A stretch of DNA of 64,000 bases from NCBI GenBank assembly GCA_036558645.1, contig DATBFG010000035.1, forward strand, positions 62,001 through 126,000, read 5' to 3'. How positions within the stretch are numbered: the first letter of the stretch is position 1; every line of letters starts with the position of its first letter. Both the position numbers and the translations under genes were made by a program. Below, piece after piece: positions 37,595 to 46,454 of this stretch. Under the pieces are notes generated by a model. That model had not been told where the DNA came from, made no database searches, and worked only from the letters and a program-made list of their open reading frames with translations. This DNA comes from DATBFG01 sp036558645 (GTDB lineage Bacteria; Acidobacteriota; Terriglobia; Terriglobales; Acidobacteriaceae).

Positions 37595-39760
37595 CTAGTG
37601 GTAGGCGGCCAACTTTTCCGCAGCGCGATTAAGCGCCTCAGCCAGCGCAGAAATCGCCTGCTCGCTACGCTCACGATCTTTCTTGTCGAGTGCTTCATTT
37701 ACGCCTGGAATGACTACCGCCGCATACCCGGTGTACTGCCCCGGAGCGTAAATCGAGTGGCGGTACCAAGGACGATTGGCAAGACCCTCGGGAACCAGCA
37801 AGGCACGCTCCGTTTCAAGCAAGACTTGGTTCAACCTCGTGGCATCGGAAGGCGGTTTACGTTGATGTGTCAGTATTTTCGCACCTGCCTTCTCGAACCT
37901 GCGGGCGGCTTCGGCTGCCGCGGAGAAATTGGGGGCATTCCCCGGAAAACGTACCTCAGCCTTCTTCCCGGCTGCATCGATGTAAGCCGCAACTTCTTTC
38001 CCATACTCCTCATAGTCGTAGGGAAGGACATCGGCCTCTGCCATCCGAATAACTTCCAGTCCAAAAACTCGAGCCATCTGTTGCTCGTACAGGAAGTCCG
38101 GATCCCCAAATTTGGAAAACCAACTAAAATTATCGAAGACGGAGTGGTACACACCATATGATCCGGTGGAGCTTATGTCTGATGAGGGAATCCCTAAGTG
38201 CTGTAGGAAAACCGTGTAGTCCGATCCACTCCCCAGATCGCCGACCGGAACATCGCTTCCTGCTTGCGCTGCCGGAGGACGACGGGTTCCACTGACTTCC
38301 TCGCTGTCTCCGTTTTGCCCAGCGGGTTGCGTCGCTTTACGCCAAGCATCGTAAACTGTGCCACCCTTCGGACTAGGCACTGACTTACTCAGATCGCGAA
38401 TGAACTGCTTGAGGCTCGGGACCGCAGCCGCTCCAAACTTCTGCCCAGATACCCCAACGTCCATGTTGAAGTACGCGACAGCCTTGGCCAGATCAGCTTC
38501 ATGTTGTTCGCCCCATTCTGTCGATCCAATCAAGCCCTGCTCTTCCGCGTCCCAGCTGGCAAGAACAATCGTACGCTTTGGCTTCCATCCCGATTTCAGC
38601 AGTTCGCCGATGCCATGCACCGTCTCAAGCATTGCGGCCGTTCCGCTATTCGGGTCCACGGCTCCGTATACCCAGGCATCGCGATGATTCCCCGCTACCA
38701 CCCACTGGGTGGCGTCATCAGTGCCGGAAATGCGACCTATCACATCCCAAATGGTGCGGTATTGGTAGTCCTGCTTGAGATGGATCCTTACCTTCACCGG
38801 TCCCGGGCCAACGTGATATGTGAACGGCAAGGAACCCTGCCAATCCCGCGGGGAGTCGGGTCCTCGTAAGTGCTGCAGTATCGGCCATGCATCGGCGTAA
38901 GAAAGTGGAGTGGTAGGGATCGTCGGCAGTTGGCGGGACTTTGCCGGTGGCGTCCTTTGATCGTCAGGCAGCGTCGGCAACGAGGCGATGCCGGGAGTCG
39001 TCGGATCCCCAGAAAACTGGAACATATACCCGATCGAACCACGCTGAGCGCCGGAATCAGGACGCCATGGGCCGTCCGGGTATTTATCCCCTTTCTGCCA
39101 ACCGTCGTCATACGGGTCGGAGTAGATCAGAACCCCAGCTGCCCCATGCTCCTGTGCCACGAAAGCCTTTACCCCACGAAAATTCTGGCCATAACGCACC
39201 AGGATAATTTTCCCTCGCACGTCGACCTTCATGTCCGCAAGCCTCTGGAAATCATCCGGAGAGCCGTAGTTGGCATAGACCACTTCGGCTTCGACATCTC
39301 CAGAGGGCGACATGGCGTTATAAGGAACAAAGACGCGAGGATCGCTTTGGAAGGAATCCCCTTCTACTTGTTCTTTCCGCGGCCCGTGCATGTTGAGTCC
39401 AGCCGGAGCGGTTACATCGACGCTGATTTCGCTCGGATAGTTGAACCATACCTTGTACTCGACAATCTCGGTTTCAAGGCCGGCCTCTCGAAACTTCTTG
39501 GCGACGTAGTCAGCAGTCGCCTTATCTTCCGGCGTCCCTGCAACGTGCGGAGCTTGAGTTAGCGTACGCAAGTGCTCCCGTGCGAGATGGGGCTCGGGTA
39601 CTGCCAGGAACTTTGCCTCAATAGCCGCTTCCGAGGTCGCGTTGCGAAAACCAAAGATGGAAGCCACATCGGCCGAGGAAGCCCCGCTGCCGCTGCTCAT
39701 CAGAATTGGTAAACCCAGGAAACCTAAAAATAAAAGGACCGTCAAACTCGGGATTTTCAT
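37595..39760 (-). CDS. Secreted M28 family peptidase (glutamate carboxypeptidase II-like)
   Basis: 721 residues with signal peptide (about 1-27). Order as in glutamate carboxypeptidase II: protease-associated domain (about 150-290, GKIILVRYGQNFRGVKAFVAQEHGAAGVLIYSDP), M28 zinc domain (about 340-570) with HRDAW (His359, Asp361), catalytic Glu406 in DAEEQG, and a C-terminal TfR-like helical dimerisation domain (about 600-715). Zinc carboxypeptidase or aminopeptidase acting in the periplasm. The segment about 470-500 (Pro/Ser/Gly/Thr-rich) is longer than usual before the GSDYTVF zinc-binding loop. Confidence 0.92.
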   Translation of the reverse strand: MKIPSLTVLLFLGFLGLPILMSSGSGASSADVASIFGFRNATSEAAIEAKFLAVPEPHLAREHLRTLTQAPHVAGTPEDKATADYVAKKFREAGLETEIVEYKVWFNYPSEISVDVTAPAGLNMHGPRKEQVEGDSFQSDPRVFVPYNAMSPSGDVEAEVVYANYGSPDDFQRLADMKVDVRGKIILVRYGQNFRGVKAFVAQEHGAAGVLIYSDPYDDGWQKGDKYPDGPWRPDSGAQRGSIGYMFQFSGDPTTPGIASLPTLPDDQRTPPAKSRQLPTIPTTPLSYADAWPILQHLRGPDSPRDWQGSLPFTYHVGPGPVKVRIHLKQDYQYRTIWDVIGRISGTDDATQWVVAGNHRDAWVYGAVDPNSGTAAMLETVHGIGELLKSGWKPKRTIVLASWDAEEQGLIGSTEWGEQHEADLAKAVAYFNMDVGVSGQKFGAAAVPSLKQFIRDLSKSVPSPKGGTVYDAWRKATQPAGQNGDSEEVSGTRRPPAAQAGSDVPVGDLGSGSDYTVFLQHLGIPSSDISSTGSYGVYHSVFDNFSWFSKFGDPDFLYEQQMARVFGLEVIRMAEADVLPYDYEEYGKEVAAYIDAAGKKAEVRFPGNAPNFSAAAEAARRFEKAGAKILTHQRKPPSDATRLNQVLLETERALLVPEGLANRPWYRHSIYAPGQYTGYAAVVIPGVNEALDKKDRERSEQAISALAEALNRAAEKLAAYH

Positions 39761-39871
39761 TCGGAGTCCAAGATTGATTAAGAATTTAACTTAGCACGGG
39801 CAGATGTCGATCAAGGATACGAAGCAAAGTACTCACCCGATGTGATGATGCCAGCGTGGAATGACTGTTTG

Positions 39872-41125
39872 TCACCGCACTTGGCCGTTTCCCAGAATCT
39901 GGAACTTTACTGAGGTCAACTCCGCCAGTGCAAATGGGCCGCGACAATGAAGTTTTTGCGTGCTGATTCCCATCTCTGCGCCGAAGCCAAATTCGCCACC
40001 ATCGGAGAATCGCGTCGAAGCATTCCAATACACCGCGGCCGAGTCGATGCGGTTAAGAAAATCCCGCGCATTCGCTTCGCTGCGCGTAATGATGGATTCC
40101 GAGTGCTTGGTCGAGTGTTGATTGATGTGCTCAATAGCATCGTCGATCCCGGATACCACCGCTATAGCGATACAGAGGCACAGGTACTCCTCATCCCACT
40201 CCTCGGCTGTCGCTCGCTGCACATTCAGATCGTGAGCTACTTCGAATGCGCGAGAATCACCATGGACCTCCACACCGGCTGCCAGAAGCTTGCTGACAAT
40301 TCGGGGAACGTAATCTCCTGCGATTTTTTCGTGAACGAGCAACTTCTCCGCCGCATTGCAGACTGAGGGCCTCTGCGTCTTTGCGTTGATGACTATGGCA
40401 TCGGCCATATCCAGATCGGCGGACTCGTCGACGAAGATGTGGCAGTTCCCTGCTCCCGTCTCAATCACCGGGACGCGGGAATTCTCCGCCACGAAAGAGA
40501 TAAGTTGTGGTCCTCCCCGCGGGATGATGACGTCGACTAACCCACGACCCTGGATCAATTCCTGTACGGACTCACGCGTGCTGCTATCGAGTAGTTCGAT
40601 CGAACCTTCGGGCAATCCGGACACCGCCGAAAGAATTTCTACCAGACACTCATTACTGCGAGCAGCCTCCTTGCCTCCGCGTAGCACGATGGCATTCCCC
40701 GATTTCACGGTCAGGGCAACAGTGTCTACTGTCACATTCGGACGCGACTCGTAGATAATTCCGATGACACCCAGCGGCACGCGCACTTTACGGATATGCA
40801 GGCCGTTCGGCCGAGTCCACTCGGCAAGGAGCTCATTCACTGGATCCGCCAGCGCGGCCACGTCCCGCACTCCACGAGCCATCGCAGCAATGCGGTCAAG
40901 ATTCAAGAGCAATCGGTCCCGCATCGCGCCTTCTAAGCCCGAGTTCTCCAGATCGGCGAGATTAGCATCGAGGATTCTCGCAGCGTTCGCGTCAATCGCG
41001 TCTGCCATTGCGAATAGCATGGCATTCTTTTGCGCGCTTGAAAATTGAGCCAGCTTGGCAGAGGCTCGCCGCGCCCGCAAAAGCTTATCGCGTGTTAAGA
41101 CTGGTGCGTTGACGGTTGTAGCCAT
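39872..41125 (-). CDS. proA: Gamma-glutamyl phosphate reductase ProA
   Basis: 417 residues from ATG 41125; the frame continues upstream into proB but the family start fits here. Reduces glutamyl-5-phosphate to glutamate semialdehyde with NADPH, second step of proline synthesis. Aldehyde dehydrogenase fold with catalytic Cys256 in QRPSVCNAAE, plus GVIGIIYESRPNVT, LRGGKEA and IETGAGNCHIFVD. The ATG follows the proB stop after one base (TGAAATG), so the two are translationally coupled. Confidence 0.96.
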   Translation of the reverse strand: MATTVNAPVLTRDKLLRARRASAKLAQFSSAQKNAMLFAMADAIDANAARILDANLADLENSGLEGAMRDRLLLNLDRIAAMARGVRDVAALADPVNELLAEWTRPNGLHIRKVRVPLGVIGIIYESRPNVTVDTVALTVKSGNAIVLRGGKEAARSNECLVEILSAVSGLPEGSIELLDSSTRESVQELIQGRGLVDVIIPRGGPQLISFVAENSRVPVIETGAGNCHIFVDESADLDMADAIVINAKTQRPSVCNAAEKLLVHEKIAGDYVPRIVSKLLAAGVEVHGDSRAFEVAHDLNVQRATAEEWDEEYLCLCIAIAVVSGIDDAIEHINQHSTKHSESIITRSEANARDFLNRIDSAAVYWNASTRFSDGGEFGFGAEMGISTQKLHCRGPFALAELTSVKFQILGNGQVR

Positions 41126-41126
41126 T

Positions 41127-41879
41127 TCAGGACTTTGACCGGACCGGCGGAAAGTAAGTTCCAATTTTACGCTCAACCGCCCCGTCGATCGCACGCTCGT
41201 GGCGGCCATTCACAATGGCCACGTGCACACCTGCTTCGCTTGCCACCTTTGCCGCGCGAATCTTCGAACGCATGCCGCCACGACCCAGCTCGCCATGGCC
41301 GTTACACAATGCTTCCATTTCTGGCGTCAGGTTGCGGACGGTACGCAGCAGACGAGGCTTCTTCCCATTGGGAACGTAAAAGCCATCAACATCGGTCAGC
41401 AGCAGAAGCCAGTCGGCATTGACGGCGCGCGCCAGCAACGCGCTCAATTCGTCGTTGTCACCAAATGCTCCTACAAGTTCGCGCACCGAGACGCTGTCGT
41501 TCTCGTTCACAATCGGGACCACGCCCAATTTCAGCAACTCGTGCAAGGCATTCTGCAGATTCTTGTAGCGAATCGGCGAAGTGAAGTCATCGCTCGAGAG
41601 CAGCAATTGCGCCACGACTTTCTTTCCGAAAAACAGCTGTTCGTACGTGTGCATGAGCAGGCTTTGGCCAACGGCTGCACAGGCCTGCATCAGCGGTACC
41701 GCCGAAGGTTTGCTCTCCAGCCCAAGGTTCAACATGCCCGAGGCGATCGCGCCCGAGCTGACGATGAGATATTCGTTGCGCGACAGGTCGAACTGATCGA
41801 CAAGGGCCCGCATGCGGTTGGTATCGATGCGGCCACCGGGCGCGATAAGGCTGGTGCCGACCTTAATAACGAGACGCAT
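41127..41879 (-). CDS. proB: Glutamate 5-kinase ProB (short form without PUA)
   Basis: 250 residues of amino-acid kinase fold: KVGTSLI, SSGAIASGM, NENDSVSV, FGDNDELSALLA, LLTDVDGFY, GRGGMRSKIRAA. Phosphorylates glutamate at the gamma position, first step of proline synthesis. It ends at the kinase domain and lacks the C-terminal PUA domain of the 367-residue E. coli enzyme, so feedback behaviour may differ. First gene of proBA; TAAAAT lies 6 nt before the ATG and there is no Shine-Dalgarno. Confidence 0.95.
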   Translation of the reverse strand: MRLVIKVGTSLIAPGGRIDTNRMRALVDQFDLSRNEYLIVSSGAIASGMLNLGLESKPSAVPLMQACAAVGQSLLMHTYEQLFFGKKVVAQLLLSSDDFTSPIRYKNLQNALHELLKLGVVPIVNENDSVSVRELVGAFGDNDELSALLARAVNADWLLLLTDVDGFYVPNGKKPRLLRTVRNLTPEMEALCNGHGELGRGGMRSKIRAAKVASEAGVHVAIVNGRHERAIDGAVERKIGTYFPPVRSKS

Positions 41880-41885
41880 AGTCGC

Positions 41886-41891
41886 ATTTTA
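41886..41891 (-). promoter_or_regulatory. -10 hexamer of a probable leaderless promoter (proB)
   Basis: TAAAAT on the minus strand, 6 nt (GCGACT), then the ATG at 41879. No Shine-Dalgarno fits in between. Confidence 0.5.
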
Positions 41892-42149
41892 TGCAATTAG
41901 AACGCCAACTTTGCATTCGATTACGGGCATTTTTGGCCGAATCTGGCACCATCTTCAGACACCCTTGCACATAAAGTGAAAAAGATTGCACCGAGTCTTT
42001 AGCAGCGAGAACCCATGTTCAGAGGGCACGATAAGCAACAATTCCCATTGACTCTGTTAGAGAGCTCACCAGATACTCTCAGCGTTTGACCCACCGGAAA
42101 TGTTCGCCCCAATCCGGAGGTTAGCTCGCCAAAATAGAGGCTCAAGAGG

Positions 42150-43019
42150 ATGAAGCGCGCCAGAATCTTATCTGTAATTATGATCTTGTTTCAGTGTGTC
42201 TTCGCACAGTCTGACTCAACGACAACCTCTTTTGGCACTCCCGTTTTTGAGACCATTGACTATCCCGGAGCCACTGCCACGCGAGCATACGGCATTAATA
42301 ACTCAGGACGAATCGTCGGTTCGTACGACTCGTCCCACGGACCCACGACGCACGCGTTCCTCTCTTACCAGGGTGAAATGCACGTTGTCGATCCGCCGAA
42401 TTCTCATGGGTGGGCGGAGGCGTATGTCATCAATAATCAAGGAGAGGTCGTTGGGAGCAACGACTATCACGGTAAACAGGCGGGATTCCTGTTCCGGAGC
42501 GGCCATTACCAACACATCGCTTTCGTGGATGTTAGCGGCGCTGAGGGTATTAACGAGGGTGGATTGATAGTGGGCTTTTTTGGTCACGATTTTCGACAGC
42601 TGCATGGTTACCTTTACAATCCTGGAAATCAGCGCATAACTCGAATTGACTATCCAGGAGCACTCCTGACGACTGCTTCCGCTATAAACGATTCAAATGT
42701 AATCGTCGGGATTTGGGTTGATTCCAGCGAAAGAAGACATGGATATGTCAAGGATGGAAGCGCCATTACCAGCATGGACTTTCCAGGTGCTTCCGAGACT
42801 TTTCTCGCCTCGATCAACAGTGCCGGCGACATGGCTGGTTTCTACGATGATGATGCTGGGCTTCGACACGGATTTGTGCGATCGAATGACCAGTTTAGGA
42901 CTCTGGATTACCCGGGCGCAATATCGACCGAGATTTCATGCATCAATGATGTGGGGTTGATTGTTGGTGACTACACGGACAGTAATGGGACCCAGCACGG
43001 CTTCGTTGCTCACCTATAA
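42150..43019 (+). CDS. Secreted HAF-repeat protein
   Basis: 289 residues with signal peptide (about 1-19, ending CVFAQ) and about six tandem HAF-type repeats of roughly 40 residues built on DYPGA...GINNSGRIVGSY...HAF (DYPGATATRAYGINNSGRIVG, VINNQGEVVGSN, GINEGGLIVGFF, AINDSNVIVGIW, SINSAGDMAGFY, CINDVGLIVGDY), predicting a beta-propeller. The family (probable extracellular HAF repeats) has no known activity. AAGAGG immediately precedes the ATG. The upstream 270 bp to proB contain nothing else that I can name. Confidence 0.85.
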   Translation: MKRARILSVIMILFQCVFAQSDSTTTSFGTPVFETIDYPGATATRAYGINNSGRIVGSYDSSHGPTTHAFLSYQGEMHVVDPPNSHGWAEAYVINNQGEVVGSNDYHGKQAGFLFRSGHYQHIAFVDVSGAEGINEGGLIVGFFGHDFRQLHGYLYNPGNQRITRIDYPGALLTTASAINDSNVIVGIWVDSSERRHGYVKDGSAITSMDFPGASETFLASINSAGDMAGFYDDDAGLRHGFVRSNDQFRTLDYPGAISTEISCINDVGLIVGDYTDSNGTQHGFVAHL

Positions 43020-43052
43020 TCCGCTGTTCACATTTGCCAGCATCTTTCGAGC

Positions 43053-43058
43053 TAAACT
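43053..43058 (+). promoter_or_regulatory. -10 hexamer of a probable leaderless promoter (methyltransferase)
   Basis: TAAACT, 6 nt, then the ATG at 43065; no Shine-Dalgarno. It lies 33 nt after the HAF gene stop. Confidence 0.45.
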
Positions 43059-43064
43059 AGGATC

Positions 43065-43829
43065 ATGCCTGCAGTCGATCCTACCAGTCGCTTCTCTTCC
43101 CGCGTCGACAACTATGTTCGCTATCGCCCTGGATACCCGCTAGAAATTCTCGAAACCTTAAGGAACGAATGCGGGCTTACACCACAAGCAGTCATCGCCG
43201 ACATCGGTTCCGGCACCGGCATCTTCGCGCGCATGCTGCTTGAAAATGGCAATCGCGTCTTCGGCGTTGAACCGAATGAAGCCATGCGACAGGCCGGCGA
43301 GCAATTCCTGGTCAACTTTCCAAAGTTCACTAGTGTGGACGGACGTGCTGAAGCCACCACGCTCCCAGATCACAGTCTGGATTTCGTGACGGCCGCCCAA
43401 GCGGCCCATTGGTTTGATCAACAACCCACGCGAAAGGAATTCCAGCGAATACTTAAGGCGCAAGGTTGGGCCGTGCTTGTGTGGAACGAGCGGGCAACAG
43501 ACACCACTCCTTTTCTACGGGCTTACGAGCAAACGCTCATCCGCTATGGGACCGATTACCAACAGGTACGCCACGAGCGCACAACGGAGAACCTGGGCAG
43601 CTTTTTCTCGCCATCTCCTTATCAAGAGCGCGTTTTCGCAACGAAGCAAGAATTCGATTATCCCGCGTTTGAAGGCCGAGTCCTGTCTTCCTCGTACGCG
43701 CCCGCGCCTAACCATGCTAATCACCTGCCTATGCTGCGCGAGCTGCGAAACATCTTCGAAGCGCACAACACAGAAGGCCGCGTGATCATGGAGTACAAGA
43801 CCCGCGTCTACTTCGGCCGCCTGGCATAA
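43065..43829 (+). CDS. Class I SAM-dependent methyltransferase
   Basis: 254 residues, cytoplasmic. Rossmann-type methyltransferase: motif I VIADIGSGTGIFARMLLENG (about 38-57), acidic end of strand 2 in VFGVEPNEAM, motif for strand 4 LDFVTAAQAAHWFD. Groups with the methyltransferase-11/UbiE-like small-molecule enzymes (similar to proteins annotated as trans-aconitate-like or SmtA-like). Substrate unknown. It precedes the decarboxylase gene by 38 nt, so they may be co-transcribed and act on related amines, which is inference. Confidence 0.85.
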   Translation: MPAVDPTSRFSSRVDNYVRYRPGYPLEILETLRNECGLTPQAVIADIGSGTGIFARMLLENGNRVFGVEPNEAMRQAGEQFLVNFPKFTSVDGRAEATTLPDHSLDFVTAAQAAHWFDQQPTRKEFQRILKAQGWAVLVWNERATDTTPFLRAYEQTLIRYGTDYQQVRHERTTENLGSFFSPSPYQERVFATKQEFDYPAFEGRVLSSSYAPAPNHANHLPMLRELRNIFEAHNTEGRVIMEYKTRVYFGRLA

Positions 43830-43867
43830 AATTCTCTTCTGACACCAATTCACATCAAAGAGGCACC

Positions 43868-45307
43868 GTGTCTCAAAACAAATCCTTCCATATGTCTCCC
43901 GATGAATTTCGCCGCCACGGTCACGCGGTGGTGGATTGGATCGCCGACTATTACTCGCGCATTGAATCTTTTCCCGTTTTGTCCCGCGCAAAACCCGGCG
44001 AGGTTCGTGCTTCCTTGCCGCCGGCCCCGCCTGCAAAAGGAGAGACCATCGAAGCCATCCTACGAGATGTGAACCAGCTTATTCTGCCGGGAATTACCCA
44101 CTGGCAGTCGCCAAACTTCTACGCGTACTTCCAGTGCAATTCTTCCGGTCCCGCGATCCTTGGAGACATGCTGTCCTCTGGCTTCAACGTGCAGGGAATG
44201 CTGTGGGCCACGAGTCCCGCATGCACTGAACTTGAAACCCACCTTATGGACTGGCTCGTTTCAATGCTGGACCTGCCTAAGAAGTTTCTTTCCACCAGCA
44301 CCGGTGGCGGCGTGATACAGGACACAGCCTCGAGCGCCTCGCTCTGTGCCCTGCTCGCAGGACGCGAAAGGGCCACAAACTTTACGAGTAATCAACGCGG
44401 AGCTGATGGAACGCTTGTCGCTTACACATCATCGCAAGCGCATTCTTCCATTGAGAAAGACGTAAGGGTCGCCGGCCTCGGGCAGCAGAACTTGCGCCTT
44501 ATTGAGGTAGACGAGAAGTTCGCCATGAAACCCGACGCGCTTGCGCGGCAGATCGAACAAGATATTCAGTCCGGCCTGAGGCCGTGTTTTGTCTGCGCGA
44601 CCGTTGGAACCACCTCTTCAAACGGCATGGATCCAGTCGCCGAGATCGGCCCCATCTGCCGAAAGCACAACATCTGGCTGCACGTAGACGCCGCGATGTC
44701 CGGCACGGCTGCAGTCTGTCCAGAGTTTCGCCATATCCAAGGCGGGCTGGAATTCGCCGACAGCTACGCTTTCAACCCCCATAAGTGGATGTTCACCAAC
44801 TTCGATTGTGATTGCTTCTGGGTCGCAGATCGTGCGGCACTGATCAAGACTCTGAGCGTGTTGCCGGAATACTTGCGCAATCAGGCCACCGAATCGGGTG
44901 CCGTCTTTGACTATCGCGACTGGCAAATCCCGTTAGGCCGCCGCTTTCGCTCGCTCAAGCTTTGGTTCGTAATTCGCCATTACGGTATCGAGGGATTGCA
45001 ATACCACGTCCGTGAGCATGTTCGCCTGGCACAGGAATTCGCCGCTTGGGTGCAGGCAGATGGGCGCTTCGAAATGATGGCCCCGGTTCCGCTGAACCTG
45101 GTTTGCTTCCGCCTGAAAACGGGGGATGAGGCCAACCAGAAGTTGATGGATCGCTTGAATCAGAGCGGTGATCTTTACCTCACACACACCCGCCTGAACA
45201 ACAAGCTAACGCTGAGGATGTCCATCGGGCAGACAAACACGACCGAGCGTCACGTGAAAAATGCTTGGAAAAGAATTCAGGAGGAGGCAGAACGATTGGC
45301 CGATTAA
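43868..45307 (+). CDS. PLP-dependent group II (aromatic amino acid-type) decarboxylase
   Basis: 479 residues from a GTG supported by GAGG 6 nt upstream. Fold-type I decarboxylase: ITHWQSPNFYAYF near the substrate site, CATVGTTSSNGMDP, HVDAAMSGTAAVCPEFR (Asp binding the pyridine nitrogen), and Lys306 in NPHKWMFTNFDCD. The set matches aromatic-L-amino-acid, tyrosine or tryptophan decarboxylases (Pfam pyridoxal_deC). It would make tryptamine, tyramine or phenethylamine; which one cannot be told from sequence. The C-terminal MSIGQTNTTERHV is also typical. Confidence 0.92.
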   Translation: MSQNKSFHMSPDEFRRHGHAVVDWIADYYSRIESFPVLSRAKPGEVRASLPPAPPAKGETIEAILRDVNQLILPGITHWQSPNFYAYFQCNSSGPAILGDMLSSGFNVQGMLWATSPACTELETHLMDWLVSMLDLPKKFLSTSTGGGVIQDTASSASLCALLAGRERATNFTSNQRGADGTLVAYTSSQAHSSIEKDVRVAGLGQQNLRLIEVDEKFAMKPDALARQIEQDIQSGLRPCFVCATVGTTSSNGMDPVAEIGPICRKHNIWLHVDAAMSGTAAVCPEFRHIQGGLEFADSYAFNPHKWMFTNFDCDCFWVADRAALIKTLSVLPEYLRNQATESGAVFDYRDWQIPLGRRFRSLKLWFVIRHYGIEGLQYHVREHVRLAQEFAAWVQADGRFEMMAPVPLNLVCFRLKTGDEANQKLMDRLNQSGDLYLTHTRLNNKLTLRMSIGQTNTTERHVKNAWKRIQEEAERLAD

Positions 45308-45326
45308 GCGAGTTTCCAGGTCGGCA

Positions 45327-46316
45327 CTACTGTTTCTTTGGTGGCTCCTGCGATTGGTCAGGCTGAGCTGAGCTGGTTTCAGGCTTGATCACCTGCGAGT
45401 TCTCGCGCGCATCCGGATTCACGCCAAAATCCCAGACGAACAAATTCATGCCATCCTTGCCTAGCATTTCAACCACCGCATACTCTCCCGGAGTCAACGG
45501 CTGTGTGGGCGTCACCTTCACCCAACCTCCCGTCAACTGTTCGGCGTTTGTGTCCACCAAGCTTTGTTCCTGGCTAACCTTGCCGTAAACCGCAATCTTG
45601 ATATTACCAACGATCCTCTTGTCTGCCTTTGACTGCATGCGCACGATCTTGAAGCGATCCCAAGGCTGCTGCGGCTGTTGCGGTTGTTGCTGGCCGTTGC
45701 TGTCGGCATTCGAGTTCTGATCCTGCTGCTGAACGTTCACGTAAACCGAAGGCAGTGTCGCGTGCGCCTGAACGGACGCGTGCGGCCCTGCCAATTCGAT
45801 CGTCTGCTTGGCGCTGGCAATCGGAATAATCGCCGCCTTCAGCATATTGCTCTTGGTATTTTTGTTGACTTGGCCACCATTCTGCTGGAGCTCGATCAAT
45901 TGCGGCTGGGTCTTATAAGTATCCAGAAGAAGGACTCCCCCGGAATCCTCCGGTAGTTGCAACCCGGGCATCACATGGGGATACTTGGCCTCCTCAGCAG
46001 CCTTCTCGGCCGCCAGTTCACGATCAAGTGCTGCAGCCTCCGGTGAACTGACTCCCTTCGCTCGATCCTGCTTGTACTTCTCCGTTGCTGTCCAGTCCAC
46101 CAGTGAGTTCGGAACCTCTTCCCACTCGTTGCGCTCTGCGCTCAGGTAACGAACCCGATCGCCCTTGATTTCGTACTTGAGAACGGGTTGGTAAGAGCCG
46201 TCCTTGAGAATGAGCCGCTGGGCGAGATCCTGAGCGAGGGTAATTCCACAAAGCAAAAACAGAGCAGCGCAAAGTGAACTCAAATAAGATCCGCGACGCA
46301 GGCCACCGACACGCAT
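45327..46316 (-). CDS. Secreted protein of unknown function, Gln-rich
   Basis: About 329 residues from ATG 46316, where a signal peptide begins (LSSLCAALFLLCGITLAQ); the frame extends upstream to 46370. The N-terminal part contains a short beta-rich segment (LILKDGSYQPVLKYEIKGDRVRYLSAERNEWEEVP), the middle is charged, a Gln/Asn/Pro-rich linker (about 205-225) leads to a C-terminal domain (about 228-310, DRFKIVRMQSKADKRIVGNI, TPTQPLTPGEYAVVEMLG, VWDFGVNPD). I do not recognise the family beyond resemblance to acidobacterial secreted proteins of unknown role. GATAAT lies 6 nt before the ATG. Confidence 0.65.
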   Translation of the reverse strand: MRVGGLRRGSYLSSLCAALFLLCGITLAQDLAQRLILKDGSYQPVLKYEIKGDRVRYLSAERNEWEEVPNSLVDWTATEKYKQDRAKGVSSPEAAALDRELAAEKAAEEAKYPHVMPGLQLPEDSGGVLLLDTYKTQPQLIELQQNGGQVNKNTKSNMLKAAIIPIASAKQTIELAGPHASVQAHATLPSVYVNVQQQDQNSNADSNGQQQPQQPQQPWDRFKIVRMQSKADKRIVGNIKIAVYGKVSQEQSLVDTNAEQLTGGWVKVTPTQPLTPGEYAVVEMLGKDGMNLFVWDFGVNPDARENSQVIKPETSSAQPDQSQEPPKKQ

Positions 46317-46322
46317 ACAGGC

Positions 46323-46328
46323 ATTATC
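46323..46328 (-). promoter_or_regulatory. -10-like hexamer of a probable leaderless promoter (Gln-rich protein)
   Basis: GATAAT on the minus strand, then 6 nt (GCCTGT) and the ATG at 46316, which supports that start over the one 54 nt upstream. Confidence 0.4.
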
Positions 46329-46370
46329 CCTCGTAAGATTAGATGCCAGATTCACCTCCGATTTCCACAT

Positions 46371-46399
46371 TTTCCATCATCCAGCTTTTCTGGCATAAT
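46371..46399 (+). promoter_or_regulatory. Candidate pyrG promoter
   Basis: TTTCCA and CATAAT separated by 17 bp, resembling a sigma-70 promoter. Transcription would start near 46406, giving a leader of about 50 nt before pyrG, which has a purine-rich AAGGCGAGGAACGG before its ATG. Confidence 0.4.
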
Positions 46400-46454
46400 T
46401 GGTCGTGCACCCATCCTGCACAAAATTCCAAGGACAATCTAAGGCGAGGAACGG

